From JAXIHJ01 sp034189755 (GTDB lineage Bacteria; Planctomycetota; Phycisphaerae; SM23-33): a stretch of DNA of 25,383 nt. Location of the stretch: NCBI GenBank assembly GCA_034189755.1, contig JAXIHJ010000050.1:1-25383 (forward strand). The letters are read 5' to 3'. Of the stretch, positions 7,400-16,027 are shown piece by piece. Each line of letters starts with the position of its first letter. Position 1 is the first letter of the stretch. A program made the position numbers and the translations under genes. The notes beneath the pieces were generated by a model. That model was not told the DNA's origin and searched no databases. It saw only the letters and a program-made list of their open reading frames with translations.

Positions 7400-8734
7400 T
7401 CAATTGTTCACCATGTCCATGAATGCCTGGCCGCGGTGCCGGTAATTAGTGAACATGTCATAACTGGCGCAGGCCGGAGACAGCAGTATGACGTCGCCGG
7501 GGCGGGCATGTTTCCTGGCCAGAGCCGTCGCCGAGGCCAAATCTTCGGCCCGCTCGACCGCCGGAGCCGCCTGGCGGCGATTGGCCTCAAGGGCCTCAAT
7601 GATTTTCTCCCTCGTCGCACCGAGCGATACTACTGCCTTCGCCCGTTCGGCTAAAGCTGCGCCTAAGGCTTCAAAACTAACGTCTTTGTCGTATCCGCCG
7701 ACGATGATAATGACGCGACGCGGCTCAAACGCGGCCATCGCAACAATCGCGCCCTGCGGAGTAGTGCACTTCGAATCGTTGTAATAAATCACGCCATCGC
7801 GTTCCGCTACGAACTGCAACCGGTGCGGCAGCCCCGCAAATTTACGCAACGCCGCTGCTGCAAGGTCGCGGTCAATGCCGAATTGTCGCGCCGCCACCCA
7901 GGCCGCCTGCGCGTTGTTTTGATTGTGCGAGCCGATGACGCCAAGTGCAAACGGCTCGTCGGACGGGTCGAAGAACTCTACACGGCCGATTGCCTCAGCC
8001 TTCCAGGCGGCGAGGGCAATATCCGCCGCGTTCAGGATCAGCACATCCTTCGGCGACTGGTATCTGAAAATGTTCTTTTTCGCCGCAGCATAGGCCTCCA
8101 CAGTGCCGTGGCGATCCAGATGGTTGGGCTGAATGTTCGTTACAACGGCCATGTGCGGGCTTATGCCTACCAGCGGCAAGTCCTCAAGCTGAAAACTCGA
8201 CATCTCCAGAACGACCACGTGGTCATGGGCGATACACGGCAAATCCTCAAGCAGACTCCGCCCTATGTTGCCGCCGACGTGCGTAGTGAATCGCCCGGCG
8301 AGGATCGCGCCAAGCATTGCCGTGGTGGTGGACTTGCCGACGCTGCCGGTAACGCCCGCTACGGGCGCAGGGCACCGCTGGAGAAACAGATTCATCTCGC
8401 TGGTCCGCGGCACTCCCGCGGCTTCGGCGGCGACTACCAGGGGTGAATTTTTGGCCACGGCCGGATTAACTACCAGCAGGTCGGCCTGGAGAAAATCCTC
8501 CTCTTTATGTCCGCCCAGATGAAGCGTAACCGGCAATCCCTCCAACTGCCGAATGGAATCTTTCATCTCCGCCGCATCGGCCTTGTCGGATACCGTAACT
8601 TTCACACCCGCCCGGCACAGCCAGCGCGTTACGCCCACGCCACCGCCGAATCTTCCCAGACCCATTACGGTAACCCGTTTGCCGCGCAGCGCACCGGGCT
8701 GTGAGATGTCCTGTGGCAAGAGCCGGGCGTTCAT
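7400..8734 (-). CDS. murD: UDP-N-acetylmuramoyl-L-alanine--D-glutamate ligase
   Basis: Cytoplasmic ATP-dependent ligase adding D-Glu to UDP-MurNAc-L-Ala in peptidoglycan synthesis. The product is 444 aa from the ATG at 8734. The N-terminal Rossmann-like UDP-binding part has VTVMGLGRFGGG (22-33). The Mur ligase P-loop is GVTGSVGKST (127-136), with Val where MurD usually has Asn. The central domain shows NIQPNHLDRHG (200-210), and the C-terminal domain has YNDSKCTTPQ and a GGYDKD turn typical of MurD. The start overlaps the stop of the upstream M16 peptidase gene as ATGA, so translation is probably coupled. No other mur or dcw genes are adjacent, so it lies outside a dcw cluster here. Confidence 0.93.
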   Translation of the reverse strand: MNARLLPQDISQPGALRGKRVTVMGLGRFGGGVGVTRWLCRAGVKVTVSDKADAAEMKDSIRQLEGLPVTLHLGGHKEEDFLQADLLVVNPAVAKNSPLVVAAEAAGVPRTSEMNLFLQRCPAPVAGVTGSVGKSTTTAMLGAILAGRFTTHVGGNIGRSLLEDLPCIAHDHVVVLEMSSFQLEDLPLVGISPHMAVVTNIQPNHLDRHGTVEAYAAAKKNIFRYQSPKDVLILNAADIALAAWKAEAIGRVEFFDPSDEPFALGVIGSHNQNNAQAAWVAARQFGIDRDLAAAALRKFAGLPHRLQFVAERDGVIYYNDSKCTTPQGAIVAMAAFEPRRVIIIVGGYDKDVSFEALGAALAERAKAVVSLGATREKIIEALEANRRQAAPAVERAEDLASATALARKHARPGDVILLSPACASYDMFTNYRHRGQAFMDMVNN

Positions 8735-9966
8735 AAGGTTTCCAGGGGGCCTAAAGCCAACATGGTCGCAGCCGTCAAATCGTACCGGCGAACGACTTCG
8801 CAGATGTCCTGTTTGGTTACGGCAAACAGTTTTTCGATCTGCTGGGCCAGGGGGACGTATTCTTTGCAATAGACCCAGTCAAAGCCGACTGCGGTCAGGC
8901 GGCCCATCGGCAGCTCGCCCTTCAGTGTCGCGGCAGAGGCAATTTTATTCTTCGCCGCCAGCAGCTCGGCATCGGCAGGGCCTTGTTCTACAAAACTCCG
9001 GAATTCAGCCCGTGCAAGCCTCACGGCTTCGGCGGCGCGGTCGGCATCGGAAGAAATGAAGGTGAGGAACGCTCCCTCGCCGTCCATCGGGTTATAGGCC
9101 ATAGAGGCTTCGTCGGCGATGGCCGGGTCCACCAGGGCATAGAACAACCTGCTGCCCGTCAAATCGCCCACGATCGCGGCGGCGAGCTGAGCTGCATAGC
9201 GGGCCTCATCCTGGCCGGACGGCGCAGAGGACATCAGGCCGATGTGCTCACGCAGCACTTTCTTGTCGGAAATGACTTTTTCCGCCCCGGCAACAGATGC
9301 TCGCGAGGTTTCGCGCCCATCGCCGCAGCAAGGCCACTTTGAGCATGTTTCCCCGACCGCTTGGACAAAAGCATCGAAATCCAGGTTCCCCACACCTACA
9401 ACAGTAACATTGCCCGGAGAGTAGCGGCAGTCGAAATATGCCTGCATGTCGTCCCGCTTCAAAGCCGTAATCGACTCCGGCACGCCCAAGATGCTGTTGC
9501 CAAGCGGATGGCCGGCAAAGTGCTCCGACATCAGCTTGTCATATACGCGGAATTGGGGGATGTCCTGGTATCGCGCGATCTCATCCAGGATTACTTTTTT
9601 CTCGACCTCGAAGTCTTCCGCCCGCAGGGCCGGGCGCATTATGTCGCAAAGCAGGTCCAGTATCCGTGCCTGAAACTCAGGAAGCACGGCTGCGAAGTAC
9701 ACTGTATTTTCCTCTGACGTAAAGGCGTTATAGCTCGCGCCCATCTCGTCGAACTCACGATTCACATCAAATGCGCTTCGCCGTTTGGTGCCTTTGAACA
9801 TCATGTGTTCCAGGAAATGACTAACGCCTGAAACCGCCGACGTTTCATCCCGGCTGCCCGTCCGCACAAAGAAACCCGCCGCCATGGACGCCGCAGCCGG
9901 ATTGACCTCGGCGACAATGGTTAAACCATTTTCAAATTTCGTCTGCTTGAACTCCATTTCATTCAC
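8731..9966 (-). CDS. M16 zinc peptidase, catalytic subunit
   Basis: A 411-residue M16B-type protein (PqqL/mitochondrial processing peptidase-like). The inverted zinc motif HFLEH lies at residues 50-54, with the distal ligand Glu probably at 129 (VILDEI), so this chain should bind zinc and cleave peptides. The Arg/Tyr substrate-binding pair normally found as R-E-K-R-G-L-A-Y in the second half is absent; the matching place reads VDPAIADEASMAY. The start is GTG at 9966, giving a GTGA overlap with the upstream M16 gene. An ATG at 9957 after GGGTGA is a reasonable alternative. No signal peptide is visible, so the location is uncertain. Likely partner: the protein encoded at 9963-11207. Confidence 0.9.
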   Translation of the reverse strand: MNEMEFKQTKFENGLTIVAEVNPAAASMAAGFFVRTGSRDETSAVSGVSHFLEHMMFKGTKRRSAFDVNREFDEMGASYNAFTSEENTVYFAAVLPEFQARILDLLCDIMRPALRAEDFEVEKKVILDEIARYQDIPQFRVYDKLMSEHFAGHPLGNSILGVPESITALKRDDMQAYFDCRYSPGNVTVVGVGNLDFDAFVQAVGETCSKWPCCGDGRETSRASVAGAEKVISDKKVLREHIGLMSSAPSGQDEARYAAQLAAAIVGDLTGSRLFYALVDPAIADEASMAYNPMDGEGAFLTFISSDADRAAEAVRLARAEFRSFVEQGPADAELLAAKNKIASAATLKGELPMGRLTAVGFDWVYCKEYVPLAQQIEKLFAVTKQDICEVVRRYDLTAATMLALGPLETL

Positions 9967-11207
9967 CCGTCGATCAGGCTGATGTCCAGCGGTTCGGGCC
10001 CGATTGTGAGAACCGTAAAGTTCTCAGCCGGAAATTCACGCAGATAGGCCAAGACTTCTTCCGGCGTAACCTTCTCAATGGCCTCCGACAGCTCACTTAA
10101 GCTCCGCAGCCTGCGCAGGTGGTACCAATCACCTGCCAAGGCATCTGCCCTAGCCGTAGTGGACTCCCCCTGCATGACCAGGGCGGATTTCAGTTGTGTT
10201 CTGGCACGGTCCATTTCATCAGGCTCGATTCCCTCAACAAGGCGACGCAGTTCACCTACTGTTACCTCGAAGGTCTGCTGTGCCCGGTCCGGCGGGGTGC
10301 CGGCATAGGTGAACATTCCGGCAAATTCTTTCAGGCTGTGATAGTGTGACGAAACGTGATAGGCCAGGCCTCGTTTCTCGCGGACCTCAGTAAACAGACG
10401 GCCGCTCATCCCGCCCGAAAGAACCGTCTCAGCCATGCGGGCGGCATAATATCGGGGGGCGGAAACGGCTGCGGACCGATGTGCCAGTGCAATGTGCGTC
10501 TGGGTGGAGTCTTTCGGAATGTGCGTCAGGCCGGCCGGCGGCAGTGTTGTTTTAATCGGCTCGACAGGTTGCTCCGGCCAGTCGCCAAAGCAATGCTCCG
10601 CCACGTCGCAAAACACATGCCAGTCAAAACTTCCCGTCACCGCCAGTATGGAGCCCCGCGGGTTCAGACAGCTTCGAATATGCTCACGTGCCGCATCGTG
10701 GCTCATCGCCTGAAGCGACTCGGCCCGGCCGTAGATCAGCCGCCCCAACGGCTGCGGGTAAAAACGTTCCTGTAACAAAAGGCCGCACTTCCGGGCCGGT
10801 TCGTCCTCCAGCGATGCCAGGGTTTGAATCACAAGTGCCCTGCTGGGTTCAAAAGTGGAATCTTCCAGACGAGGCCTTCGAATGATGTCCGCATAAATGG
10901 CCAAGACATCCGCGAGGTTCCTGCCAAGTTGAGCCGCCGAAAACTGTATGTGCTCACTCGTTACACTTTCGTGATGCTGGCAGCCCAAGGCATCCAGGTC
11001 ATCGTTAAGTTGTCGTGTGTTACGATCGCCGGCTCCGCGGAGGCACCACTCAGACGCTACGGCGGCTGCGCCTTCAAGCCCGGTCGGGTCGTGAGACGCA
11101 CCGCCCGCCACCAGCAATGTTATCGCCGCCGAAGCAACCTGGTCCATTTGCTGGCCCAACAGCGTCAATCCGTTGGGCAGGTTCTTGATATAAAAATTCT
11201 CCGACAC
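9963..11207 (-). CDS. M16 peptidase-like protein, non-catalytic partner
   Basis: A 414-residue M16 family protein. The start is the GTG at 11207, preceded by AGGAGA nine bases away; upstream in-frame sequence is not family-like. Fold landmarks are present (NGLTLLGQQ at 12-20, GGASHDPTGLEG at 35-46). However, the position of HXXEH reads A49-V-A-S52-E53, so all zinc ligands and the catalytic Glu are missing. The second half keeps REKRGLAYHVSSHY (from residue 276) with the substrate-binding Arg and Tyr. It therefore complements the downstream chain, as in heterodimeric M16B enzymes and the mitochondrial alpha/beta processing peptidase. It is first in a three-gene coupled unit ending in murD, and gpsA diverges upstream. 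Confidence 0.88.
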   Translation of the reverse strand: MSENFYIKNLPNGLTLLGQQMDQVASAAITLLVAGGASHDPTGLEGAAAVASEWCLRGAGDRNTRQLNDDLDALGCQHHESVTSEHIQFSAAQLGRNLADVLAIYADIIRRPRLEDSTFEPSRALVIQTLASLEDEPARKCGLLLQERFYPQPLGRLIYGRAESLQAMSHDAAREHIRSCLNPRGSILAVTGSFDWHVFCDVAEHCFGDWPEQPVEPIKTTLPPAGLTHIPKDSTQTHIALAHRSAAVSAPRYYAARMAETVLSGGMSGRLFTEVREKRGLAYHVSSHYHSLKEFAGMFTYAGTPPDRAQQTFEVTVGELRRLVEGIEPDEMDRARTQLKSALVMQGESTTARADALAGDWYHLRRLRSLSELSEAIEKVTPEEVLAYLREFPAENFTVLTIGPEPLDISLIDG

Positions 11208-11348
11208 TTGTAGACGTCTCCTGAAATAAAGACAGATCAACGCATTCTACGGAGTTATTCAAATAAGGCAACGCCTGAACCGTTACCTTCCGAGCCTACC
11301 CAGCCAATGCGCTGGACAAGCCCGGCACGCGGCGATAGGGTGATATTC

Positions 11349-12350
11349 ATGAGCAAGAAGATTGCCGTCATCGGCGATGGTGCAATGGGTACGATTTGTG
11401 CGGTTATGCTCGCAGAGAACGGCCTGAATGTTCGACTTTGGTCTGCATTTCCCGAAGCGGCTGAACAGTTGGCCCGAACCCGCCAGAACGACCGCTTTCT
11501 GCCCGGTTCACGTCTGCCTGATTCGGTGGAAGTTTCCGGCAACGACGGCGATGCCCTGGCTGACGCGGACCTGGCCATCTCCGCCGTACCGACGCAGTTC
11601 ATTCGCGGCGTGTGGGGGCGGATAGCGGCATTTTGCCCGGCGCATCTGCCTATATGCTCCGTTGCCAAGGGCATAGAAAACAAGACGCTTTTGCGGCCAA
11701 CGGAAATTCTTCTAGACGTCCTGAAAGGCCCCCGCCGGCCGGTGGCGGCGTTGTCAGGCCCGTCGATTGCGCCGGAAGTCGCCCAAAGACTGCCGGCCAC
11801 CGTAGCCGTCGCGTCCGACCACGAAGAATTCGCCAAGCAAATACAGTCAAGCCTGAGCCGGCCCTACTTTCGCGTGTACACCAATCCCGACCTGGTGGGG
11901 GTCGAAGTAGCCGGCGCAACCAAGAACGTCATTGCAATCGCTGCGGGTATCCTCGACGGTCTCGCCACCGGGGACAATGCCAAGGCGGCACTACTGACCA
12001 GAGGACTTGTAGAGATCACCCGTCTCGGCGTAGCGCTCGGCGCTCAGCCGGAAACATTCGCCGGACTCGCCGGTGTCGGCGACCTGGTAACAACCTGTAT
12101 TTCGCCCGTGGGGCGCAATCGGTCGTTTGGTGAGGCCGTCGGCAGAGGCCGAAGCGCAGACGAAGCCTTGGCGGCTACAGCGTCGGTTGTGGAGGGTGTG
12201 GCCACCACGACCAGCGTGGCAGAGCTGGCATCCCGGCTTGGCGTTGAAATGCCGATTACGCAAGCCGTATATGACGTACTATTCCGCTCGAAGGCGCCTG
12301 TCGAAGCTATTGCCGATCTTATGAGCCGGCCTTTGAAGGCTGAGTCCTGA
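11349..12350 (+). CDS. gpsA: Glycerol-3-phosphate dehydrogenase [NAD(P)+]
   Basis: Reduces dihydroxyacetone phosphate to sn-glycerol 3-phosphate, the backbone of phospholipids, in the cytoplasm. The product is 333 aa from the ATG at 11349 (MSKKIAVIGDGAMGT), with AGGG about 8 nt upstream; the longer in-frame start is not conserved. It has the glycine-rich dinucleotide loop GDGAMG (9-14), SVAKGIE, LSGPSIAPEVA, and the catalytic region VEVAGATKNVIAIAAGI, which carries the conserved Lys. The C-terminal helical domain has GLAGVGDLVTTC and GRNRSFG. Length and motifs are standard. It reads away from the M16/murD unit across a 141-bp gap that must carry both promoters; no convincing -35/-10 pair stands out. 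Confidence 0.95.
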   Translation: MSKKIAVIGDGAMGTICAVMLAENGLNVRLWSAFPEAAEQLARTRQNDRFLPGSRLPDSVEVSGNDGDALADADLAISAVPTQFIRGVWGRIAAFCPAHLPICSVAKGIENKTLLRPTEILLDVLKGPRRPVAALSGPSIAPEVAQRLPATVAVASDHEEFAKQIQSSLSRPYFRVYTNPDLVGVEVAGATKNVIAIAAGILDGLATGDNAKAALLTRGLVEITRLGVALGAQPETFAGLAGVGDLVTTCISPVGRNRSFGEAVGRGRSADEALAATASVVEGVATTTSVAELASRLGVEMPITQAVYDVLFRSKAPVEAIADLMSRPLKAES

Positions 12351-12449
12351 CTCAAAAACACCTTGCCCGTCGGCCTTTAACCGCCGCCCAAGCTAAAAGA
12401 TGCTGGAAAACTTGAATGCCCTCTGCACCCAAAAGGTCAGGCAGTCCAA

Positions 12450-12523
12450 CACGCCCGGCAGGACTCGAACCTGCAACCTGCGGTTTAGAAGACCGCTGCT
12501 CTGTCCGGTTGAGCTACGGGCGT
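12450..12523 (-). tRNA. tRNA-Arg (anticodon TCT)
   Basis: The minus strand folds as a full cloverleaf of 74 nt. Acceptor stem ACGCCCG/CGGGCGT with discriminator G; D stem GCTC/GAGC; anticodon stem GCGGT/ACCGC with loop CTTCTAA (anticodon TCT at 12489-12487). The variable loop is AGGTT, and the T stem GCAGG/CCTGC has loop TTCGAGT. All stems pair perfectly. The 3' CCA is not encoded (the next bases are TTG) and must be added enzymatically. It reads AGA (and possibly AGG) codons. No integrase or duplicated 3' end is seen nearby, so there is no sign that it serves as an attachment site. Confidence 0.97.
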
Positions 12524-12664
12524 AAGTGTCAAACCAGAATGATTAGGCCTGCATCATCACCACATGCCGGCCAACGGCAATCTGACGATCCACAACAAAC
12601 TGTATTCCAACCCGGCTGGCCCGGTCAAGACATTGGCTGCTTAACCGTCAACTGCCTACAATCG

Positions 12665-13369
12665 TCAGTCCGGACCGGGGCAATCCAGAGCGTCCATGAG
12701 GCTTTTGGGAGTGTGGACGGTTAATTGAGGCTCGCCTTCAGCCGGCGCTGCCTTTTCTGCGTGGATTTGTCCGGGCCGAAGGTATCTGATTGTCCGCCAT
12801 CCGAGCCGGTTCGGCGCGATGAAGTCCTTGGAAACATTGTCTGCGACGTAAGCACAAGCTTCGCCTTTGACATCGATTAGTTGGCAAATTTTTTCAAAAC
12901 CTGCCGGTGAAGGTTTCCAGAATTCGCGGCCTAATTCCTCCGTAAAGACCACCGCATCAAAAAAACGCTCCAGTTGCAGCGATTCGAGCTTCAGGCGCTG
13001 TGCGGGCAGGAATCCATCGCTGAGCAAACCCAGGCGGCAGCGCTTTTTCAGACGCGCGAGTATTTGTCTGACGTCCGGGTAAGGGCAAATCTTCGGCCGA
13101 TGTTGACGATATGTCGCAATGAGTCGTCCGATCCGTTCTTCGGACAAGCCGAGTTTGAATTGCCTGTTTAACGCATCAAACGCGCCGCTGCTTTGTCCGG
13201 CAAGAAAGCGGTCCCAAAGCCAGGCCTCAAAACGTTCTTCCGAGCCGAGAGCTTCTCGCAAGTACTCGCCCACGGCAGCATACCCGCTGCACACGTAGTC
13301 GCGTTCCGGGAATAGCGTATCGTCCAGGTCGAATATGACGGCACGAATTGTTTGCGACCGATTATCCAC
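12665..13369 (-). CDS. HAD-superfamily hydrolase
   Basis: A 234-residue haloacid dehalogenase-like phosphatase starting at GTG 13369 (AGGGA 9 nt upstream). Motif I is FDLDDT with the nucleophile Asp14 and acid/base Asp16. A helical cap follows (about 20-95), then motif II LLSDGF, motif III Lys in FWKPSP and motif IV VADNVSKD. The cap type and order fit the subfamily of pyrophosphatase/phosphoglycolate phosphatase-like enzymes; the substrate cannot be read from sequence. It is the last gene of the glycan-type cluster, 39 nt after the ATP-grasp gene. A role in dephosphorylating a sugar-phosphate or ligase product is plausible but inferred from position. Confidence 0.88.
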   Translation of the reverse strand: MDNRSQTIRAVIFDLDDTLFPERDYVCSGYAAVGEYLREALGSEERFEAWLWDRFLAGQSSGAFDALNRQFKLGLSEERIGRLIATYRQHRPKICPYPDVRQILARLKKRCRLGLLSDGFLPAQRLKLESLQLERFFDAVVFTEELGREFWKPSPAGFEKICQLIDVKGEACAYVADNVSKDFIAPNRLGWRTIRYLRPGQIHAEKAAPAEGEPQLTVHTPKSLMDALDCPGPD

Positions 13370-13408
13370 ACTGAAAATCCCTTTGGGGCAAGACGGCTTT
13401 GAGGCAAA

Positions 13409-14413
13409 TTACCTGAAATCGGGCGTATGGTATCCGGGAAGGGAACTAGTGTCATCCGTCTGAACAAACACGGCCTCATCGTAGCGAAGCATGACCAGGC
13501 GATCCGTGAAGTTGCCCATTTCAGCAGTGATGGTTTTGCCGAGCACTTCCTGGATGAGGTACAGCGGCAGGTTTGCGCCGGCGGCGATAGCCAGCGGCGC
13601 TCCCCCTCCGAATCTGGGATTTACCTCGAAGAACCGTGGCCTGCCTCCCTCTTTCCGGCGGCACTGACAGCAGAACACGCCCCAAATATCTCCCAACAGG
13701 TCGGCAAGCCGGTTAACGTCTCGAGCGAGCTGCTCATCTTTAACGGTAATGCCCTTCTCGACCTCGCCGCTTCGGACGACAAGCCTCTGACGAGGAACGA
13801 TGCATCGTACCTTACCGTCGCGGCTTCGATAAACGTCTATGGTGAACTCCTGGCCGGGCGCGTATTCCTGCACAATCAGCAGCTCGCCGAAGACGGCAAG
13901 GTGAGCACGAAGGTCTTTTTCATTACGAATCATGCAAGCCCCAATGCCTGCCGAGCCGCTGATCGGTTTGACAAAGCACGGATAGAAGGGCTGCGTGCGA
14001 AATTCATTTAGTGTAAGCGTCCTTATGGTGGCCAGGCCCGCTTCCCCCAGCAACATGTTGACTCGAGCCTTGTCGCGGCACAGCGTCATGGCAGACTCCG
14101 AGCCGATCATGACAGTGCAGCCGAGCTTACTGAACCGGCCCTGATGCCGCGCAAGGCTGCGAAGGTCCAGGTCCGTCAACGGAACGAGCAAGCCAACCTT
14201 GTGCTGTTTGACAATCTTCAAAAGTGAAGGGATGTACTCGATGCTCCCCGCCGGCGGAACGGTCGTCGCGAGGTCAGCTTTGTGAAATGCCGGTGAGGCT
14301 GACGTAATTTCGGTAACAATCAGCTTACCTGCGATCTTCAGTTCGTCCATCGCGCGGCGGAAGGCCTCTAGCAGGGCCACCCGCCTGCCGGCACAGGTAA
14401 ACAGGATGTTCAG
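13409..14413 (-). CDS. ATP-grasp ligase (carbamoyl-phosphate synthase/PylC-like)
   Basis: ATP-grasp enzymes join a carboxylate to an amine or thiol through an acyl-phosphate. The N-terminal pre-ATP domain begins NILFTCAGRRVALLEAFRRAM. A middle region with FVKPISGSAGIGACM gives the ATP-binding lysine and glycine loop, IVQEYAPGQEFTIDV follows, and FFEVNPRFGGGAPLA supplies the metal-binding Glu and Asn. No ATG fits the conserved N-terminus. The first GTG (14380) would cut off NILFTCAGRR. CTG at 14413 restores the usual M-N-I-L-F-T start, and ATT at 14428 lies 10 nt after AAGGAG and overlaps the upstream stop (ATTAG). I place the start at CTG with reservation. Context suggests attachment of an amino acid or similar group to a surface glycan precursor; the substrate is unknown. 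Confidence 0.85.
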   Translation of the reverse strand: MNILFTCAGRRVALLEAFRRAMDELKIAGKLIVTEITSASPAFHKADLATTVPPAGSIEYIPSLLKIVKQHKVGLLVPLTDLDLRSLARHQGRFSKLGCTVMIGSESAMTLCRDKARVNMLLGEAGLATIRTLTLNEFRTQPFYPCFVKPISGSAGIGACMIRNEKDLRAHLAVFGELLIVQEYAPGQEFTIDVYRSRDGKVRCIVPRQRLVVRSGEVEKGITVKDEQLARDVNRLADLLGDIWGVFCCQCRRKEGGRPRFFEVNPRFGGGAPLAIAAGANLPLYLIQEVLGKTITAEMGNFTDRLVMLRYDEAVFVQTDDTSSLPGYHTPDFR

Positions 14414-14423
14414 TTCGCCCGGG

Positions 14424-15020
14424 CTAATCGGATTCCCGCTCCTTGTTTTTACTATAACGCTGCTCGTACACGTCGCGGCGGCGAGTAAAAATGTTTGTAA
14501 ATGTCCGACAAAGAATCTTCAAATCCAACCATAAGCTTTTATTTTCCAGGTAGTACAGATCGAGTTCTATTTTTTCTTCGTGGGTCAGGCTGCCCCGACC
14601 GTATGCCTGTGCGTAGCCGGTTATTCCGGGCTTGACTTCCAGGCGGCGTCTCTGGCAATTGTCCCACAATGCAGCCTGGCGTTCGTAAAGAGGCCTGGGA
14701 CCTATTATGCTCATCTGTCCAAACAGCACATTGAACAACTGAGGCAGCTCATCAAGACTCGTCTCGCGCAGCAGTCGGCCTATGCGTGTCAGGCGAGGGT
14801 CATCCGCCGAATGAGGCGAACCGCCATATGGGTCAACATCGGCACGCATCGTACGGAACTTCAATATGTCAAAGGGCTTACCTTTCCAGCCGGCTCGCCT
14901 CTGGCGAAAAATCGCCCCGCCCGGAGAACTCAGGCGAATCGCCAGCACTATCAAGAGTATCGGCAGCCCGAGCAAAATGATCAGGATCAAACCGGCCATG
15001 ATATCAAACAAACGTTTCAT
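14424..15020 (-). CDS. Bacterial sugar transferase (phosphoglycosyltransferase)
   Basis: A 198-residue monotopic phosphoglycosyltransferase (PF02397 type, PglC/WbaP catalytic domain). It transfers a sugar-1-phosphate from a UDP-sugar to undecaprenyl phosphate at the cytoplasmic face, starting a polysaccharide or glycan. The N-terminal membrane helix (MKRLFDIMAGLILIILL) is followed by FRQRRAGWKGKPF and KFRTMRAD. The catalytic region shows SLDELPQLFNVLFGQMS (with the usual D-E pair), then IGPRP and GITGYAQAYGRG. The length equals the minimal catalytic form without WbaP-type extra membrane helices. It lies 57 nt downstream of the epimerase gene and its stop touches the likely start of the ATP-grasp gene. 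Confidence 0.93.
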   Translation of the reverse strand: MKRLFDIMAGLILIILLGLPILLIVLAIRLSSPGGAIFRQRRAGWKGKPFDILKFRTMRADVDPYGGSPHSADDPRLTRIGRLLRETSLDELPQLFNVLFGQMSIIGPRPLYERQAALWDNCQRRRLEVKPGITGYAQAYGRGSLTHEEKIELDLYYLENKSLWLDLKILCRTFTNIFTRRRDVYEQRYSKNKERESD

Positions 15021-15077
15021 TCTGGCTGAACCATCTTAAACCCCAAACAGGGGGGCGGTGGTTTCAACAAGTGCGGA

Positions 15078-16022
15078 TCAGCTTAAATGCTGCTTATACC
15101 AGTTGATTGCCTCGGCAAGACCTTGTTTGAAATATATTTCCGGCTGATAGCCCAGAACGGCCTTTGCTCGGCTGATGTCAGCCAGTGAGTGTTTGACATC
15201 GCCGCGGCGTTTTGTCTCGTAGACCGCCTTGATGTCCATTTCGAGAAGCTTTCGGAGTTGATCGAGGATTTGATTCAGGTTTGTACTTTGCTGACATGCG
15301 ATGTTAATCGCCTGCCCTTTGCACTTGTCGGCCGCGGCGTAGGCGGCCAGCCAGTTCGCCTTGCAGACGTTGTCGATATAGCAGAAATCGCGACTCTGCT
15401 CGCCGTCGCCATAGACGACAGGGCTCTGCCCCCGCAACAGCCGGCTGATAAATGCCGGAATTACCGCAGCGTACGCCCCGGCCGGGTCTTGATATCGCCC
15501 GAACACGTTGAAGTATCGCAAACAGAGGGTTTCCATGCCAAACGCCGCCGCGTAGCCCTGCATATATGCTTCGCAGGCAACCTTGCTGGCTGCATAGGGG
15601 CTAATCGGCGCCGGGACCATGTCCTCATGCTTGGGAGATTCCTTCTTCTCGCCGTAGGCGCTGGAAGACGCGGCGAAAACAATTCGCCTGACACCGGCGG
15701 CCCGAGCTGCTTCCAGGATGTTAACGGTGCCGTTGACGTTAACGTCGTGGGTGGTCCACGGATCCTTCATACTTCTCGGCACCGAGCCGAGGGCGGCCTG
15801 GTGAAATATTGCATCAACCCCTTTTGTCGCACGATCCACGGCCCCGCGGTCGCGTATATCCGCCTCGATTAGTTCGATCCTGTCTTTTACATCCGCAATG
15901 TTCTGACGCTTGCCGGTGGAAAAGTCGTCCAGGACCACCACCTCGTGGCCCTTTTCCAGAATAAACCGAACCAGGTTGCACCCGATAAAACCAGCGCCGC
16001 CAGTAACAAGGTACTTCGCCAT
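15078..16022 (-). CDS. UDP-sugar 4-epimerase (NAD-dependent SDR, WbpP-like)
   Basis: A 314-residue extended short-chain dehydrogenase. The NAD-binding GGAGFIG is at 8-14, the Ser region AASSSAYG at 118-125, and catalytic YxxxK as SPYAASK with Tyr143 and Lys147. The stretches LGSVPRSMKDP and SSAYGEKKESPKHEDM are typical of WbpP/TviC-type UDP-GlcNAc(A)/GalNAc(A) 4-epimerases, which supply UDP-GalNAc or its uronic acid for surface polysaccharides. The exact sugar is inferred. It starts 5 nt after the stop of the upstream epimerase/dehydratase and is followed by the sugar transferase, which could use its product. Confidence 0.88.
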   Translation of the reverse strand: MAKYLVTGGAGFIGCNLVRFILEKGHEVVVLDDFSTGKRQNIADVKDRIELIEADIRDRGAVDRATKGVDAIFHQAALGSVPRSMKDPWTTHDVNVNGTVNILEAARAAGVRRIVFAASSSAYGEKKESPKHEDMVPAPISPYAASKVACEAYMQGYAAAFGMETLCLRYFNVFGRYQDPAGAYAAVIPAFISRLLRGQSPVVYGDGEQSRDFCYIDNVCKANWLAAYAAADKCKGQAINIACQQSTNLNQILDQLRKLLEMDIKAVYETKRRGDVKHSLADISRAKAVLGYQPEIYFKQGLAEAINWYKQHLS

Positions 16023-16027
16023 TTCTG

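Noticed and set aside
12450..12523. tRNA-Arg as an attachment site for the phage block
   Set aside because: It lies more than 6 kb from the phage genes with housekeeping genes between, and no integrase or duplicated tRNA end is visible.
13362..13370. Perfect DnaA box TTATCCACA
   Set aside because: It is simply the GTG-GAT-AAT start of the HAD gene on the other strand; a single site in coding sequence is expected by chance.
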